Assembly: GCA_016927315.1 (NCBI GenBank) | Contig: JAFGMV010000036.1 | Coordinates: 1 to 64,000 of the forward strand | Reading direction: 5' to 3' | DNA length: 64,000 bases | Source: Anaerolineales bacterium | GTDB taxonomy: Bacteria > Chloroflexota > Anaerolineae > Anaerolineales > Villigracilaceae | Shown here: piece after piece, positions 50,146 through 59,753 of the stretch | Layout: the number at the start of each line of letters is the position of its first letter | How positions within the stretch are numbered: position 1 is the first letter of the stretch | Made by a program: the position numbers and the translations under genes | The notes under the pieces: model-generated | Seen by the model: only the letters and a program-made list of their open reading frames with translations | Database searches by the model: none | What the model was told of the DNA's origin: nothing

Positions 50146-53100
50146 TCAGTCAGGCTGCTTCCCGGCAAGGCTGTCTTTGTCTTGAGAGATTGGAATTTGC
50201 AGGTAAAAGGTACTGCCTTGCTTAAGTTTACTTTCTACCCAAATACGACCGCTATGACGCTCCGCGATCGAGCGCACGATTGCCAAACCCAATCCGGTTC
50301 CTGACTGGGCACGGGCCTCCCGCTGTTTGCCGCGATAAAATTTCTGGAAAAGATTAGGAATATCCGCAGGGGAGATACCAATACCAGTGTCACTGATCTC
50401 CAAAACAACATTGCTTCTGTCTTTCCTGATACGTACAGTTACGCTGCCGCCACCAGGGGTATATTTAATAGCGTTCTCAACCAGATTATAAACACCCTGA
50501 TAAAGCAAAGCCTTATCTGCCTCGATAGATAAAGCCGATTCCGAATCCAGTTCAACATTCAAGATGGTCTTTTTCTGGGTTGCCTGGAGTTGCAGCGCAC
50601 TGGCAACCTGTTCGACAACATCAAGAACCAAAACTTTTTCAACCTGGAGCCCAACACCAAACTCAATGCGGCCCAGATCCAGCAGATTATTCACCAGGCG
50701 AGACATACTCTCGACGCCAGCAACTATCTTCTTCACATATCCCCGCTGCTGTTCATTCAACTCTCCAACCATTTCGAGCATGGTCGCATAGCCGCGCATC
50801 AGTGTCAAGGGCGAACGGAGATCATGGCTGACAGTCGCAACAAAATCCGACTTTAACGTGTCTAGTTCCTTGAGATAAGTAACATCCCGCAGAATACAAA
50901 CCCGTCCTACCAGGTGACCATCAGCAATCACAGAAGAAGCCATCGCCAGGTACGTTCGCTCGTCCGGCAGGTGTATTTCGGATGACTGCATCTCTGTTGA
51001 TGATGATTTTAGTAAATTCTGCAGAGCCTCATGATCCAGAACCCGTTCAACTGCCTTCCCCCGAACTTCGCTGCTCCGTAGACCAAGCACCTTTCCAGCA
51101 GCCGGGTTTGCCAATAACAGGTTGTTCTGTGGATCCGTCACAAGAACCGGGTCAGGCGTCGATGATAATATTGCTTCCAATTGCTTGCGACTGACTTCCA
51201 CACTCATAAATAAATACGCGTTCGCGGCCGCCAGGGCAGCCTGCCCTGCCAGTGTTGTCATAAACCGGATCTCAGCATCAGAAAACTGTCTCGGCCGCTT
51301 GTAAGAAGCCCACAATACACCATAGAAGCGGTTTTCATGCCGCAAAGCCACTGACAATAAAGAGGCCGGGGATGGCAGATCACCCGCCGGGGATAATCCC
51401 GTCACCTGGCTGCTGTTGGTCAACACCAGTTTATCCTGCTGTTCGGTATGCGCCATGATTTCATCATCAAGATGGATATAGGTTTCCTGTTCATCTCCGA
51501 CTGAGAAACGGGAAGGGGTCTCAATCCCTATATCGGGGAGGAGCCTGGGGGAAAGAACCACATGGACGGCACTGGCGCCCGTTGCCAGGACCGCGTCCAA
51601 TACAGGCTGCACAGCATCCCCCATTTCCAGGCTGGATGCCACTCCCTGGTTGACAAGCAGCAATCGGTTCAATTCATCCAGACGATCTTTCAGGCTGACC
51701 CGCATTTGCTCAAAGGAATGGCGTAACTGTCCAACTTCATCAACCCCACCAACATGCAAAGGATGATCCAACTGTCCTTGAGCAATCCGGGTCGCCTCCT
51801 CGGCCAGGTTATGCAGCGAACCGGTCACCATTCGCAGGCCAACCCGTAAAGAAAGCAGTGCTGCAAATCCCAACACAACAATCATGAGCGATAGCGGCAA
51901 TGCTATCTGCAGACTTAATTGTTGTGCCAGTTGTGCCGGGACCATCAGAACAACCGCCCAGGGATATCCCAATACAGGCTGGTAATACACCAGGTTTCGT
52001 GTCCCGTCCGTTCCAGTTTGGTCGTAGAACAATTGCTGAAAACCGCGCTCCCCTTCATAGTCCTGCATAATTCTGGAAACATTTTGGTGATAAAGATATT
52101 TGCCATCTTCATTGATCAGATAACCTTCTCCCTGCAAGCCAGACAAGCCATTCAGGTTTTCTATCAATGGCTGGAAGAGTGGATTGGTTTCCAAATTTGT
52201 ACGACCAATCAAAACCCGCTGGACAGCAGTGTTCTCATCTCTGACAGCTGCCATAAACGAAACCCGGGCCGAGGTCTCCATCTCTCCCGGAGCAATCGTA
52301 TAGATTTGTGTCAGGACGCCACTGGAAGCAAGAATCAATCCGTTCCGTTCTTCCTGAGACAACCTGAAATCTTGAAGCACCGACTGCGGGTATGCGCCGA
52401 TCATTTCCCCAGTTTCAATATCGATGACAACAAATTCTTCAAAATACTGCACGGCATGGATACGCTGTTCGAGGATCTGAGATAGTTCCGGATCCGTTGC
52501 GTTCAGAAAATCGGGCTCCAATGCCAATTGGACCACTATATTCTGCCCGGTTTCCAAAAAGAAGGGTACGCTTTGAGCCGCTATCCCGGCTGTGCTGGCC
52601 AGGCGTTCACGCAGCATTCTACGAGCAGCCTGACCAGCTACGATCCAATCACCAATCAAAAGTGTCAACAAAAGCAGGATAATAATGGTTCCGGTATTGA
52701 CCAGGAAACGCGTTTCCAGGCTGCGTTCAGCCGGGGATGGCAGTAAGACTTCATCGCGTGCCCAGGCTGAAGGAAAAAGCAGCGCTAAAACTTGTGAGAG
52801 GATCCCGGCAACCAGCACCTCACCGGCCATAGCCATTGTAGAAGTGTAGACGCTGCTGATCGTATAATCCAGGCGGACGGTTACGCTGCCAGATACTGTA
52901 AAAAAAGCGCCCAGGAAATAGAGTAGGACATGCAGCGGCAGCAGACTGAGCGCCGCAATGAGAGGCTGCCGCAGTAGACGAAACGTCCAGGTGCGGTACC
53001 GCTGGCGCACCGCCAGAGAATAAAAACACCCCAAAAAAGCCAATTCCAGGATTGTGAATATACTATGGCTATCCCAAATCCCCCGCACAAGCCCTGATAA

Positions 53101-53454
53101 ACCTCCAACCAGGATACCACCAACTGGGCCAAGAATCCCGGCCGCAACAGTCCATGGGATCGCGGAGAAAGGCATTAACGCAGCTCCCTGTGATGCGACC
53201 GGGTAACCTGGAACCGGCAGAACAGTACCGCTCAATATACGAATGTAGAAGAACAGGCTGACAAGCGGAACACTACATAGCAAACCAATCAACAGACCCC
53301 AGGAACTCCATTTCCATTTCGGTTGGTACTTCCGCCAGCAGAAAAGCAAATAGCCCAACACCCCTGACATGATAAACCAAGCCATCCAGCTCCAAGGGTC
53401 TGGTTGGGTAATGTATGGTAAATTCTCAGTAAAAAGAAATGGAAAAAGTTCCAT
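50146..53454 (-). CDS. large multi-sensor histidine kinase
   Basis: A 1102-residue membrane kinase. Residues about 20-260 form several membrane helices of an integral sensor region. Another helix near 265 leads to an extracellular Cache-like domain (about 290-520), then a helix and HAMP (about 530-600), a GAF-like domain (about 610-755), a PAS domain (about 770-870, ILSSTPDPVLVTDPQNNLLLANPAAGKVLG), and HisKA (FVATVSHDLRSPLTLMRGYA) with an ATPase domain (YNLVENAIKYTPGG, DTGIGIS, GTGLGLAI). No response regulator is adjacent. A minus-strand TATAAT box lies about 17 bases before the ATG. Confidence 0.92.
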   Translation of the reverse strand: MELFPFLFTENLPYITQPDPWSWMAWFIMSGVLGYLLFCWRKYQPKWKWSSWGLLIGLLCSVPLVSLFFYIRILSGTVLPVPGYPVASQGAALMPFSAIPWTVAAGILGPVGGILVGGLSGLVRGIWDSHSIFTILELAFLGCFYSLAVRQRYRTWTFRLLRQPLIAALSLLPLHVLLYFLGAFFTVSGSVTVRLDYTISSVYTSTMAMAGEVLVAGILSQVLALLFPSAWARDEVLLPSPAERSLETRFLVNTGTIIILLLLTLLIGDWIVAGQAARRMLRERLASTAGIAAQSVPFFLETGQNIVVQLALEPDFLNATDPELSQILEQRIHAVQYFEEFVVIDIETGEMIGAYPQSVLQDFRLSQEERNGLILASSGVLTQIYTIAPGEMETSARVSFMAAVRDENTAVQRVLIGRTNLETNPLFQPLIENLNGLSGLQGEGYLINEDGKYLYHQNVSRIMQDYEGERGFQQLFYDQTGTDGTRNLVYYQPVLGYPWAVVLMVPAQLAQQLSLQIALPLSLMIVVLGFAALLSLRVGLRMVTGSLHNLAEEATRIAQGQLDHPLHVGGVDEVGQLRHSFEQMRVSLKDRLDELNRLLLVNQGVASSLEMGDAVQPVLDAVLATGASAVHVVLSPRLLPDIGIETPSRFSVGDEQETYIHLDDEIMAHTEQQDKLVLTNSSQVTGLSPAGDLPSPASLLSVALRHENRFYGVLWASYKRPRQFSDAEIRFMTTLAGQAALAAANAYLFMSVEVSRKQLEAILSSTPDPVLVTDPQNNLLLANPAAGKVLGLRSSEVRGKAVERVLDHEALQNLLKSSSTEMQSSEIHLPDERTYLAMASSVIADGHLVGRVCILRDVTYLKELDTLKSDFVATVSHDLRSPLTLMRGYATMLEMVGELNEQQRGYVKKIVAGVESMSRLVNNLLDLGRIEFGVGLQVEKVLVLDVVEQVASALQLQATQKKTILNVELDSESALSIEADKALLYQGVYNLVENAIKYTPGGGSVTVRIRKDRSNVVLEISDTGIGISPADIPNLFQKFYRGKQREARAQSGTGLGLAIVRSIAERHSGRIWVESKLKQGSTFYLQIPISQDKDSLAGKQPD

Positions 53455-53586
53455 ACTAAATCTATAACTTCATTATAGTCGTAATTGATTGGGCATGCTT
53501 ACTGATCTCCACCCGTGATAGCTGCCAGGCCACTCGAAGCCTCCAAAGAATGCCTGACCGCATAAAAGATTTTCAAGAACGATCCA

Positions 53587-54273
53587 CTACGGGACAATCG
53601 CAGTATCTACATATACTCCGCGGTAATTTTCCGGCAGCAGACCGGCGATATGCCTCATAACCAGATCAGCATTAAACTGACGAGAAACTCTTAACTGTTC
53701 CCCTCTGCCAGAAAGCGGAGGCAAATGAAGAGGCTGGCCAATGCGCATCTCAAGACAGGGACGTTTCCCTCGAGAGGCCTGCTGCCAATAATCCGTAGTT
53801 GTACCAACGATTCCCACCGGGACAACCGGAACCCTCGCCTGGTCAATAATATAAGCAATACCCGGCTTGGCCCTGCGCATGGCCGGCACGCGTGTCCGTC
53901 CACCTTCAGGAGCAATCAACAACGGATGTCCTGATTCGAGAACTTCCAGAACGGTTGAAAAAAGATCACGATCGAACTGCCCGCGATGAACTGGAATCCC
54001 CCCATACAAACGGACCAGGATATTCTGTCCTGGTTTTTCCCAGATTACAGAAGCGCCCATGGCTTCGATGTTTTCTGGCCAAAATGTAAGCGCAAAGGGT
54101 GGATCATACAACGAAACGTGATTGATCGCCGCTACATACGACTTGCCATAAGGGATATTTTCCTGGCCGGTGATCTTCACATCACTAAGAACATGGAAAA
54201 TCGCTCGAAAGACCGGGCGCATGATCACCCGGGCCAACTGGTTACCGATTGGATAACGATACCTCGAACTCAT
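53587..54273 (-). CDS. plsC: 1-acyl-sn-glycerol-3-phosphate acyltransferase (PlsC family)
   Basis: A 228-residue acyltransferase. NHVSLYDPP is the HX4D catalytic motif, and APEGGRTR the phosphate-binding motif. It forms phosphatidate or acylates related lipids. It overlaps cmk by four bases. Cmk and plsC are adjacent in many bacteria. Confidence 0.9.
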   Translation of the reverse strand: MSSRYRYPIGNQLARVIMRPVFRAIFHVLSDVKITGQENIPYGKSYVAAINHVSLYDPPFALTFWPENIEAMGASVIWEKPGQNILVRLYGGIPVHRGQFDRDLFSTVLEVLESGHPLLIAPEGGRTRVPAMRRAKPGIAYIIDQARVPVVPVGIVGTTTDYWQQASRGKRPCLEMRIGQPLHLPPLSGRGEQLRVSRQFNADLVMRHIAGLLPENYRGVYVDTAIVP

Positions 54274-54953
54274 TTGTGGCAGTATTCCTTGGCCTTTTCT
54301 ACCACCTGTTCGAAATTCAGCGCATCCGAATCAAGCAGGATGGCATCATCAGCCGGTCTAAGCGGGGCAATAGCACGCGTGGAATCGATCTGATCGCGAG
54401 TCTTGACTTTGCGAAGGATTTCATCATAATCTGCCGGTTCTCCGCGCGCAACGATCTCATTGTAACGGCGGCGGGCGCGTTCCTCTGCAGAGGCAAACAG
54501 GTAGATCTTCACATCCGCTTCAGGCAGTACAACTGTACCGATATCACGACCGACCATGACCACCCTGCCCCGCAAGCCAATCCGGCGCTGCTTTTCCAAC
54601 AGGGCTTTGCGCACACCGGCAAAGGCAGAAACTGGAGAGACATTTCCATCTACTTCCGGTCGGCGTATTTCCCAGGTAATGTCCTGTCCATCCAGTAAAA
54701 CATCACAGGCACGGCCATCCTCTTTTGAAGGTGATGCCACATCGATCTGTACCCCTTCTGCCAATGCCGTAACAGCGGCTTCCTCACCGACTTCAATCCC
54801 TGCCTGCAAAACCGCCCAGGTTACGGCACGGTACATCACCCCTGTATCAAAAAATAGATAACCAAAATCATCCGCAAGCCGCTTTCCCAGGGTTGACTTT
54901 CCAGAAGCAGCCGGACCATCGATGGCAATAATTAAAGGCAATTGTTGGTTCAT
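54270..54953 (-). CDS. cmk: cytidylate kinase
   Basis: A 227-residue CMP/dCMP kinase: IAIDGPAASGKSTLGKRLADDFGYLFFDTGVMYRAVTW is the P-loop and substrate segment, VSAFAGVRKALLEKQRRI and MVGRDIGTVVLPEADVKIYLFASAEERARRRYNE follow. It phosphorylates CMP for nucleotide recycling and phospholipid synthesis. Confidence 0.96.
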   Translation of the reverse strand: MNQQLPLIIAIDGPAASGKSTLGKRLADDFGYLFFDTGVMYRAVTWAVLQAGIEVGEEAAVTALAEGVQIDVASPSKEDGRACDVLLDGQDITWEIRRPEVDGNVSPVSAFAGVRKALLEKQRRIGLRGRVVMVGRDIGTVVLPEADVKIYLFASAEERARRRYNEIVARGEPADYDEILRKVKTRDQIDSTRAIAPLRPADDAILLDSDALNFEQVVEKAKEYCHK

Positions 54954-54967
54954 CGTAACGCTTCACC

Positions 54968-56710
54968 TTAAGGACTTTGGATTTGAATATCATTTTTAAA
55001 AAGGTCATCTCGAACCCACAAAACGATATATGTATCATCCTGGGGCATCTGGCGGAGGGTCAGCCACTTCAACCAGTCAGTCCAGCGCATCAATATCCAG
55101 GACGGTGTTTTCTGCCAGACAAAATCCTGCCCCCGATAGGATGCCTGCAGGTTAAGTTCGTTCATATAGGCAGGTGCAACAACCAGTGCCGAATTTACGG
55201 ACGAATCTACTGTATCCAGGGATTGAATATCATAATCACGCAGTACCCATTCAAGGGAAGGCGACTCCAAGCCGACAATTGTTACCGCTTGAGAATCGAC
55301 GTGGCCGACACTCCATTCAGACACATCGTCTACGGTTTGCAGCAGATAATCAGCCTGGGCAACTGAAGAACTTCCCGCTGAGAACAATTCAACCCCGCCC
55401 GGTGTTCGCAGGCCGGTCACGCCCCAGGCGGTCCCGATTGTGTATATACCCAATGCAACAAAAACACCCCAAATCAGCCCGGACACAGCTATCTGTTCTG
55501 ACCACCCAAGACCCACCAGCAGGATACTGATGGCCAGCAACAAAAGTGCGCCTCCGACTAATCCCAACCTCATGTACAACTCATTTTGCTCGAAGAGAAC
55601 AAAGTTAAGTGAGGTCAGATCAAGCCAGACAAACACCAACACAACCACAGTCAGCAGGACAACACCAACAGTTTCGATCCGTTCACCGGCCAGGATCTCT
55701 TTTTGCCTGGTTAACTGAAATACAGCCAGACACCAGAGAGGGACGATCACCCAAACCAGATCCACAACCCGACGGCCTGGGTAGAAAAACACCAGCAGCA
55801 GGCTCATTACTGCCCACAGGCTGATCAACGTCACTTTTCTGGAACCCAACCACCAGCCTCGAAAAATCTCAATTACTCCAAATATAACCGACAGAGGTGC
55901 GTAGACAACCAGCGCCAACAACATGCGGCCGATGGATATTTCGGGGATTTGCGCCCAACCCTTGAAGTAATCCAACAAACCATTCAACCAGGCGCTGAGA
56001 CCGTTCGCCGATAAAAATAAGGTAGTGCCAACCACCAGTAGGGTTCCAAATCCATAAGCAACCACCGGTCTTAACCTGCTCATGGCAACCTGTACACGGC
56101 CTGAAACTGGTTCATTGTCCAGAACTTCCCTGCCCAAACACGGGGTTCCCAATGCCCACTGCAGTACCAAAGCCAGAAGAAGCCCCACCAACCCGACCCA
56201 GAGCATCTCCCCCGACATCAGCGCCAGGGCGCCACATATACCGGTCAGGGCAGTACGGCGCTGTTGCCACATTGCCCAGGTCAGGAAGAGGAAAAGGATC
56301 GCCAGCATGTCTCCCCCGGCCTGCCGGGATACAGCCACCATTCCCGGATCGAGCGCCAGTACAAATGCCAGGAACAGAGCCGGTATGGGTTTGATCTGTT
56401 CTCGAAACAGGTTAGGGACAAAAACCAGAGCGCTTCCAGCCAGGGCCGGAAGCAGTCTGGCCAGGAAGTTGGTTCCTCCAAAAATGAAGAATAGTATTCC
56501 AGTCAACGACAGGTAACTGACCGGCGGATCCAGCAGCACCTGTTTTCCTTCTGCTATGCCCAAAGACTGCAGCGCCAGTTTGGCTTCCACATCTGTCAGG
56601 GGAAGCTGTCCTAAGGCAGATAAACGGATGAAAAGCGCCAGCATAAAGGCCAGCAAATAGAAAACGCCCTCAGATTTTGGTCGACGGAAAATCATGCGCA
56701 ATTTTAGCAT
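54968..56710 (-). CDS. polytopic GT39/ArnT-like membrane glycosyltransferase
   Basis: A 580-residue membrane protein with about ten to twelve helices. The N-terminal segment, LALFIRLSALGQLPLTDVEAKLALQSLGIAEG, has the Asp and Glu typical of lipid-linked-sugar transferases (GT39/ArnT/PMT-like), followed by GGTNFLARLLPALAGSALVFVPNLFR. The C-terminal region is extracellular. The substrate is unknown, but a prenyl-linked sugar donor is likely. It lies 14 bases upstream of cmk in the same direction. Confidence 0.75.
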   Translation of the reverse strand: MLKLRMIFRRPKSEGVFYLLAFMLALFIRLSALGQLPLTDVEAKLALQSLGIAEGKQVLLDPPVSYLSLTGILFFIFGGTNFLARLLPALAGSALVFVPNLFREQIKPIPALFLAFVLALDPGMVAVSRQAGGDMLAILFLFLTWAMWQQRRTALTGICGALALMSGEMLWVGLVGLLLALVLQWALGTPCLGREVLDNEPVSGRVQVAMSRLRPVVAYGFGTLLVVGTTLFLSANGLSAWLNGLLDYFKGWAQIPEISIGRMLLALVVYAPLSVIFGVIEIFRGWWLGSRKVTLISLWAVMSLLLVFFYPGRRVVDLVWVIVPLWCLAVFQLTRQKEILAGERIETVGVVLLTVVVLVFVWLDLTSLNFVLFEQNELYMRLGLVGGALLLLAISILLVGLGWSEQIAVSGLIWGVFVALGIYTIGTAWGVTGLRTPGGVELFSAGSSSVAQADYLLQTVDDVSEWSVGHVDSQAVTIVGLESPSLEWVLRDYDIQSLDTVDSSVNSALVVAPAYMNELNLQASYRGQDFVWQKTPSWILMRWTDWLKWLTLRQMPQDDTYIVLWVRDDLFKNDIQIQSP

Positions 56711-56907
56711 GGAAATCGGATTGCTCCTGTAACATCTTGATTTTCTTTTCCGGCTGGATTACCAAAAAAATCTTTTGCGAACCCAGAAGTACCAATGGCC
56801 GGCAGAAAAGATGACAAAAAACGATCCATAACCACTTGGAAAAAAGCCTGCCAGACAAGACGATCTCTTTCATCCGTTGCTGTGAGACAATGAAATGAAA
56901 CGAGCGG
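56711..56907. other. gap between the glycosyltransferase and the DUF2298 gene
   Basis: About 200 AT-rich bases on the minus strand. A 67-codon frame overlaps it but resembles no known protein. No promoter was assigned. Confidence 0.4.
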
Positions 56908-59376
56908 CTACGGAACCTCGTAGATATTCACTTCTCCCTGGGTAAATACCGGCTCCAGGTAACTGGCGAATTTTTCCTCACGAACATTGTACGTCATGCG
57001 CTCAAGATAACCGATGTAAATATAGCGGATGTTGTAACGATCAATGAGCATTTTGGTAGTTTCCCAATCAGGGGTGCTGTAGAGGATCTGGATATCCGCC
57101 ATCCGAGAGCCTTGAGGCTCAGCAGTTCCCCGCCACTGAACTTCGTGACCGGTCCAGCCCAACACGGTCGGTAATCCCGTATAGGTGGATATGCGGGCAT
57201 AACTGGAATACCCCGGTCCGCTCTCTACAGCTTCAGCAACCACACCGTAGGGCGCTTTCCGCAGCCAATCGATGGCGTCCATTTCATTGGGCGTCAGCGT
57301 GCGGATGTTAACCGCTCCATCCAATGTCCAGCCAGAGTAAGGGTTAAACTTATTGGTCCGGTCAAGGATGCCCAGAACCGGGTAGGTCAGGCTGACACAC
57401 AACATCACAACCAGTGTGACCCGCCAGAGCCTATCCCAAACACCACGCAGATTGCTGAGCAAGACTGCCACCCCAAAGGCCGCCGCCAGGCTCCATAACT
57501 GCCAGGACTGATAATAAAACTTGAAAACCGTGTTAAGGCGTGAAGCAAAGACATCCTGCAGGTAGATAAAATCGGGAACCAACACCATGAAACCACCCAA
57601 AACGACCAGCAGCAGGACAAAGGGAACCGGATCTTTTTCCTGGTTTTCATCAGTGTGCGCATGATCTTCGACCATCACTTTTTGGATCGAGGGAACCAGG
57701 TAGGCTATTCCCAGGATCAGCACAGTCATCATTGTAACCAGGCCGCCTATATACTGCCCGCGGCGCTGGGTCGCAGCCACAAACAGGGCGCCAATATCAG
57801 TAATCCCCTGTGTCTGCAGGAACAGGTTAACTACATCTGGGCGGAACATCTTCAGCCGTAAGGCCATCAACCAGGAAGTCTCCCACAACAGGAATAAGAT
57901 CACCATACTCCAGCCAAAGCCTGCGTTCCAGGCGGCTTTTCGTTTCTCAGCAAACATCAGGTACAACAAAAGACCAAAAATTGGCAGGAATAATGGACCA
58001 AATATGACCCATAAATGAACACCGCGGGTCGGGAATATCAGGTTGGGCATCGGCCCGCCAGCCTGGGAAGAAAACCCAAGATAGAAAGGCAGGTAAAGCA
58101 AAAAAGCCAACACCCCCACCGGGATACTGAACAGCAGGAAGTCCCCCATCCTTTTCCAACTCCAGCCATCAATCCGCACTTGTGAGAGTACATACGCCCC
58201 GGCCACCAGGGCCATCGCGACCAGGATATCCCAGGTATTCAGGAAGGCAATCCCCCCCAACAACAGTGCACTGAACAGAAAGCCGGTCTTGTTGACACGC
58301 AGATACCAACCAGCGATATCGATTTTGCCATCACGCCAGCCCCCTAAAAATACATTCAAAGCCACAGCCAGGGCAAGCATACCAAAAGGCAGCGCCAGAA
58401 CATGTGGATGAAGGTCAGCATGCAAAAACGAAAAGAAGGGGAACTCGTCAATGACTTCCATCGGATTGCCCAGCAAATCGTAATCGCGAATGACCCGGGA
58501 GGCCTGCCACCACCACCAGTGCCTGTCCGGCGTCCATTTCAGGGGCTGGGCCGGCGGTGAGATCAAATCTGTAATTTTGAGCCACTCCCAGAATGCAGAA
58601 CTGGCAGAACCATCAGGAGAAAACACCCAAAAGAAGCCACGGCGGTGAAGAACTTCGAGAAAACCTTCAAAGTTGCTGACCAGCAGCAGGAAGAGTGGTC
58701 CAAGGTAAGAAAGGGACAGCTGGGATGATAATGGCTTCACATTTTTTGTGCCGGCAAGCAGGTTGAAAAGAATACTATAAGCTCCGACCGCACTCAACCC
58801 AAAGACCAGGGAAGTCATCAGGTTATGGGCGACGCTGCTCGGGACCGCGGAAAGTTGGGCCAGCATGGCTGTGATCACATAACCAAAGTAATAATATGAA
58901 ATCGCATACCCAGAAAGCCAGGGGTCGCTGGGTGGGAAAGACGGCGAACGCATGATGGCCGAAATGAATGCCAGTTCCATTGGCTTTTCAGCCGAGTAAA
59001 GTTCCTGATTGGCCGCGCGGTAGACTGCAATGAAACCAAAAGCCAGCAGGAATAAGATTTCAACCGCCAGGATATATTTCCTGTTTGACTGCATCCAGCT
59101 GCGCAGTTCCTGTAAGTTGCTTTCCGTTTTGACGGTCAGCGCCAGGAAACTTAATCCCAAAAGAACCAATCCGGCCAATAAGATCCCACCATTGTCATTC
59201 TGGGTCAGACCAAATGAGGTAAAAATCCAGAAGAGATACCCCCAGATAAACAAGCCTGCTGCGCGCGAGATGCCGTATCCACGATCTTTCAACGCCGGGA
59301 ATAAGCGGTAAACCAGGGGAAAGGTCACCCACCCGAGCAGGGTAACAATCAGATACCAGAGGAAGAAAGAAAGCAT
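56908..59376 (-). CDS. DUF2298 (Chlor_Arch_YYY) membrane protein
   Basis: An 822-residue protein with about twenty membrane helices, of the DUF2298 family found in Chloroflexota and archaea. LAFISAIMRSPSFPPSDPWLSGYAISYYYFGYVITAMLAQLSAVPS is the family signature, and PFFSFLHADLHPHVLALPFGMLALAVAL and the W-rich GWTGHEVQWRG region are also characteristic. It likely transfers or exports a lipid-linked glycan; this is unproven. The product of 59750-64000 is a paralogue of the same type. Confidence 0.9.
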   Translation of the reverse strand: MLSFFLWYLIVTLLGWVTFPLVYRLFPALKDRGYGISRAAGLFIWGYLFWIFTSFGLTQNDNGGILLAGLVLLGLSFLALTVKTESNLQELRSWMQSNRKYILAVEILFLLAFGFIAVYRAANQELYSAEKPMELAFISAIMRSPSFPPSDPWLSGYAISYYYFGYVITAMLAQLSAVPSSVAHNLMTSLVFGLSAVGAYSILFNLLAGTKNVKPLSSQLSLSYLGPLFLLLVSNFEGFLEVLHRRGFFWVFSPDGSASSAFWEWLKITDLISPPAQPLKWTPDRHWWWWQASRVIRDYDLLGNPMEVIDEFPFFSFLHADLHPHVLALPFGMLALAVALNVFLGGWRDGKIDIAGWYLRVNKTGFLFSALLLGGIAFLNTWDILVAMALVAGAYVLSQVRIDGWSWKRMGDFLLFSIPVGVLAFLLYLPFYLGFSSQAGGPMPNLIFPTRGVHLWVIFGPLFLPIFGLLLYLMFAEKRKAAWNAGFGWSMVILFLLWETSWLMALRLKMFRPDVVNLFLQTQGITDIGALFVAATQRRGQYIGGLVTMMTVLILGIAYLVPSIQKVMVEDHAHTDENQEKDPVPFVLLLVVLGGFMVLVPDFIYLQDVFASRLNTVFKFYYQSWQLWSLAAAFGVAVLLSNLRGVWDRLWRVTLVVMLCVSLTYPVLGILDRTNKFNPYSGWTLDGAVNIRTLTPNEMDAIDWLRKAPYGVVAEAVESGPGYSSYARISTYTGLPTVLGWTGHEVQWRGTAEPQGSRMADIQILYSTPDWETTKMLIDRYNIRYIYIGYLERMTYNVREEKFASYLEPVFTQGEVNIYEVP

Positions 59377-59384
59377 AAACTGTA

Positions 59385-59753
59385 TTACCTTGGGTCTGGA
59401 GGTTGAATGACAGCAGGCAGAAGTGTAAAACTGCCATCCGGATTGGGTTCAAACTCTATTACCTGAATCACTGCCTCCAGATTAATCGGACCATAGACAT
59501 GCGGAAAGAGTTCGTCCGGCTTGTCCGTTCCAGGTTCCCAACGAACATCAGCCTTCAATTTCCGGAGATCAATGGTCAATATCACCAGACCAGACTGACC
59601 CGGAAAATAGACATTGGCGACACGTTCGACCTGTTCCGCTTTCGAACAGTGAATAAACCCATCAGCAGCCAGGCTGCCGGCGGTATAAGTTCCAGATTTT
59701 TGAGCGCCAGACCAGTCAGACCGGGTGGTAAGATGAAAAATCACTTCACTCAT
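59385..59753 (-). CDS. DUF952 family protein
   Basis: A 122-residue DUF952 protein: IFHLTTRSDWSGAQKSGTYTAGSLAADGFIHCSKAEQVERVAN and VRWEPGTDKPDELFPHVYGPINLEAVIQV. Function unproven; the fold resembles ADP-ribosyl-type small domains. It overlaps the upstream DUF2298 fusion gene by four bases and lies between the two DUF2298 genes. Confidence 0.88.
   Translation of the reverse strand: MSEVIFHLTTRSDWSGAQKSGTYTAGSLAADGFIHCSKAEQVERVANVYFPGQSGLVILTIDLRKLKADVRWEPGTDKPDELFPHVYGPINLEAVIQVIEFEPNPDGSFTLLPAVIQPPDPR

Noticed and set aside
56670-56873. 67-aa minus-strand frame between glycan genes
   Set aside because: Overlaps the start of the glycosyltransferase gene in another frame and has no recognisable content.
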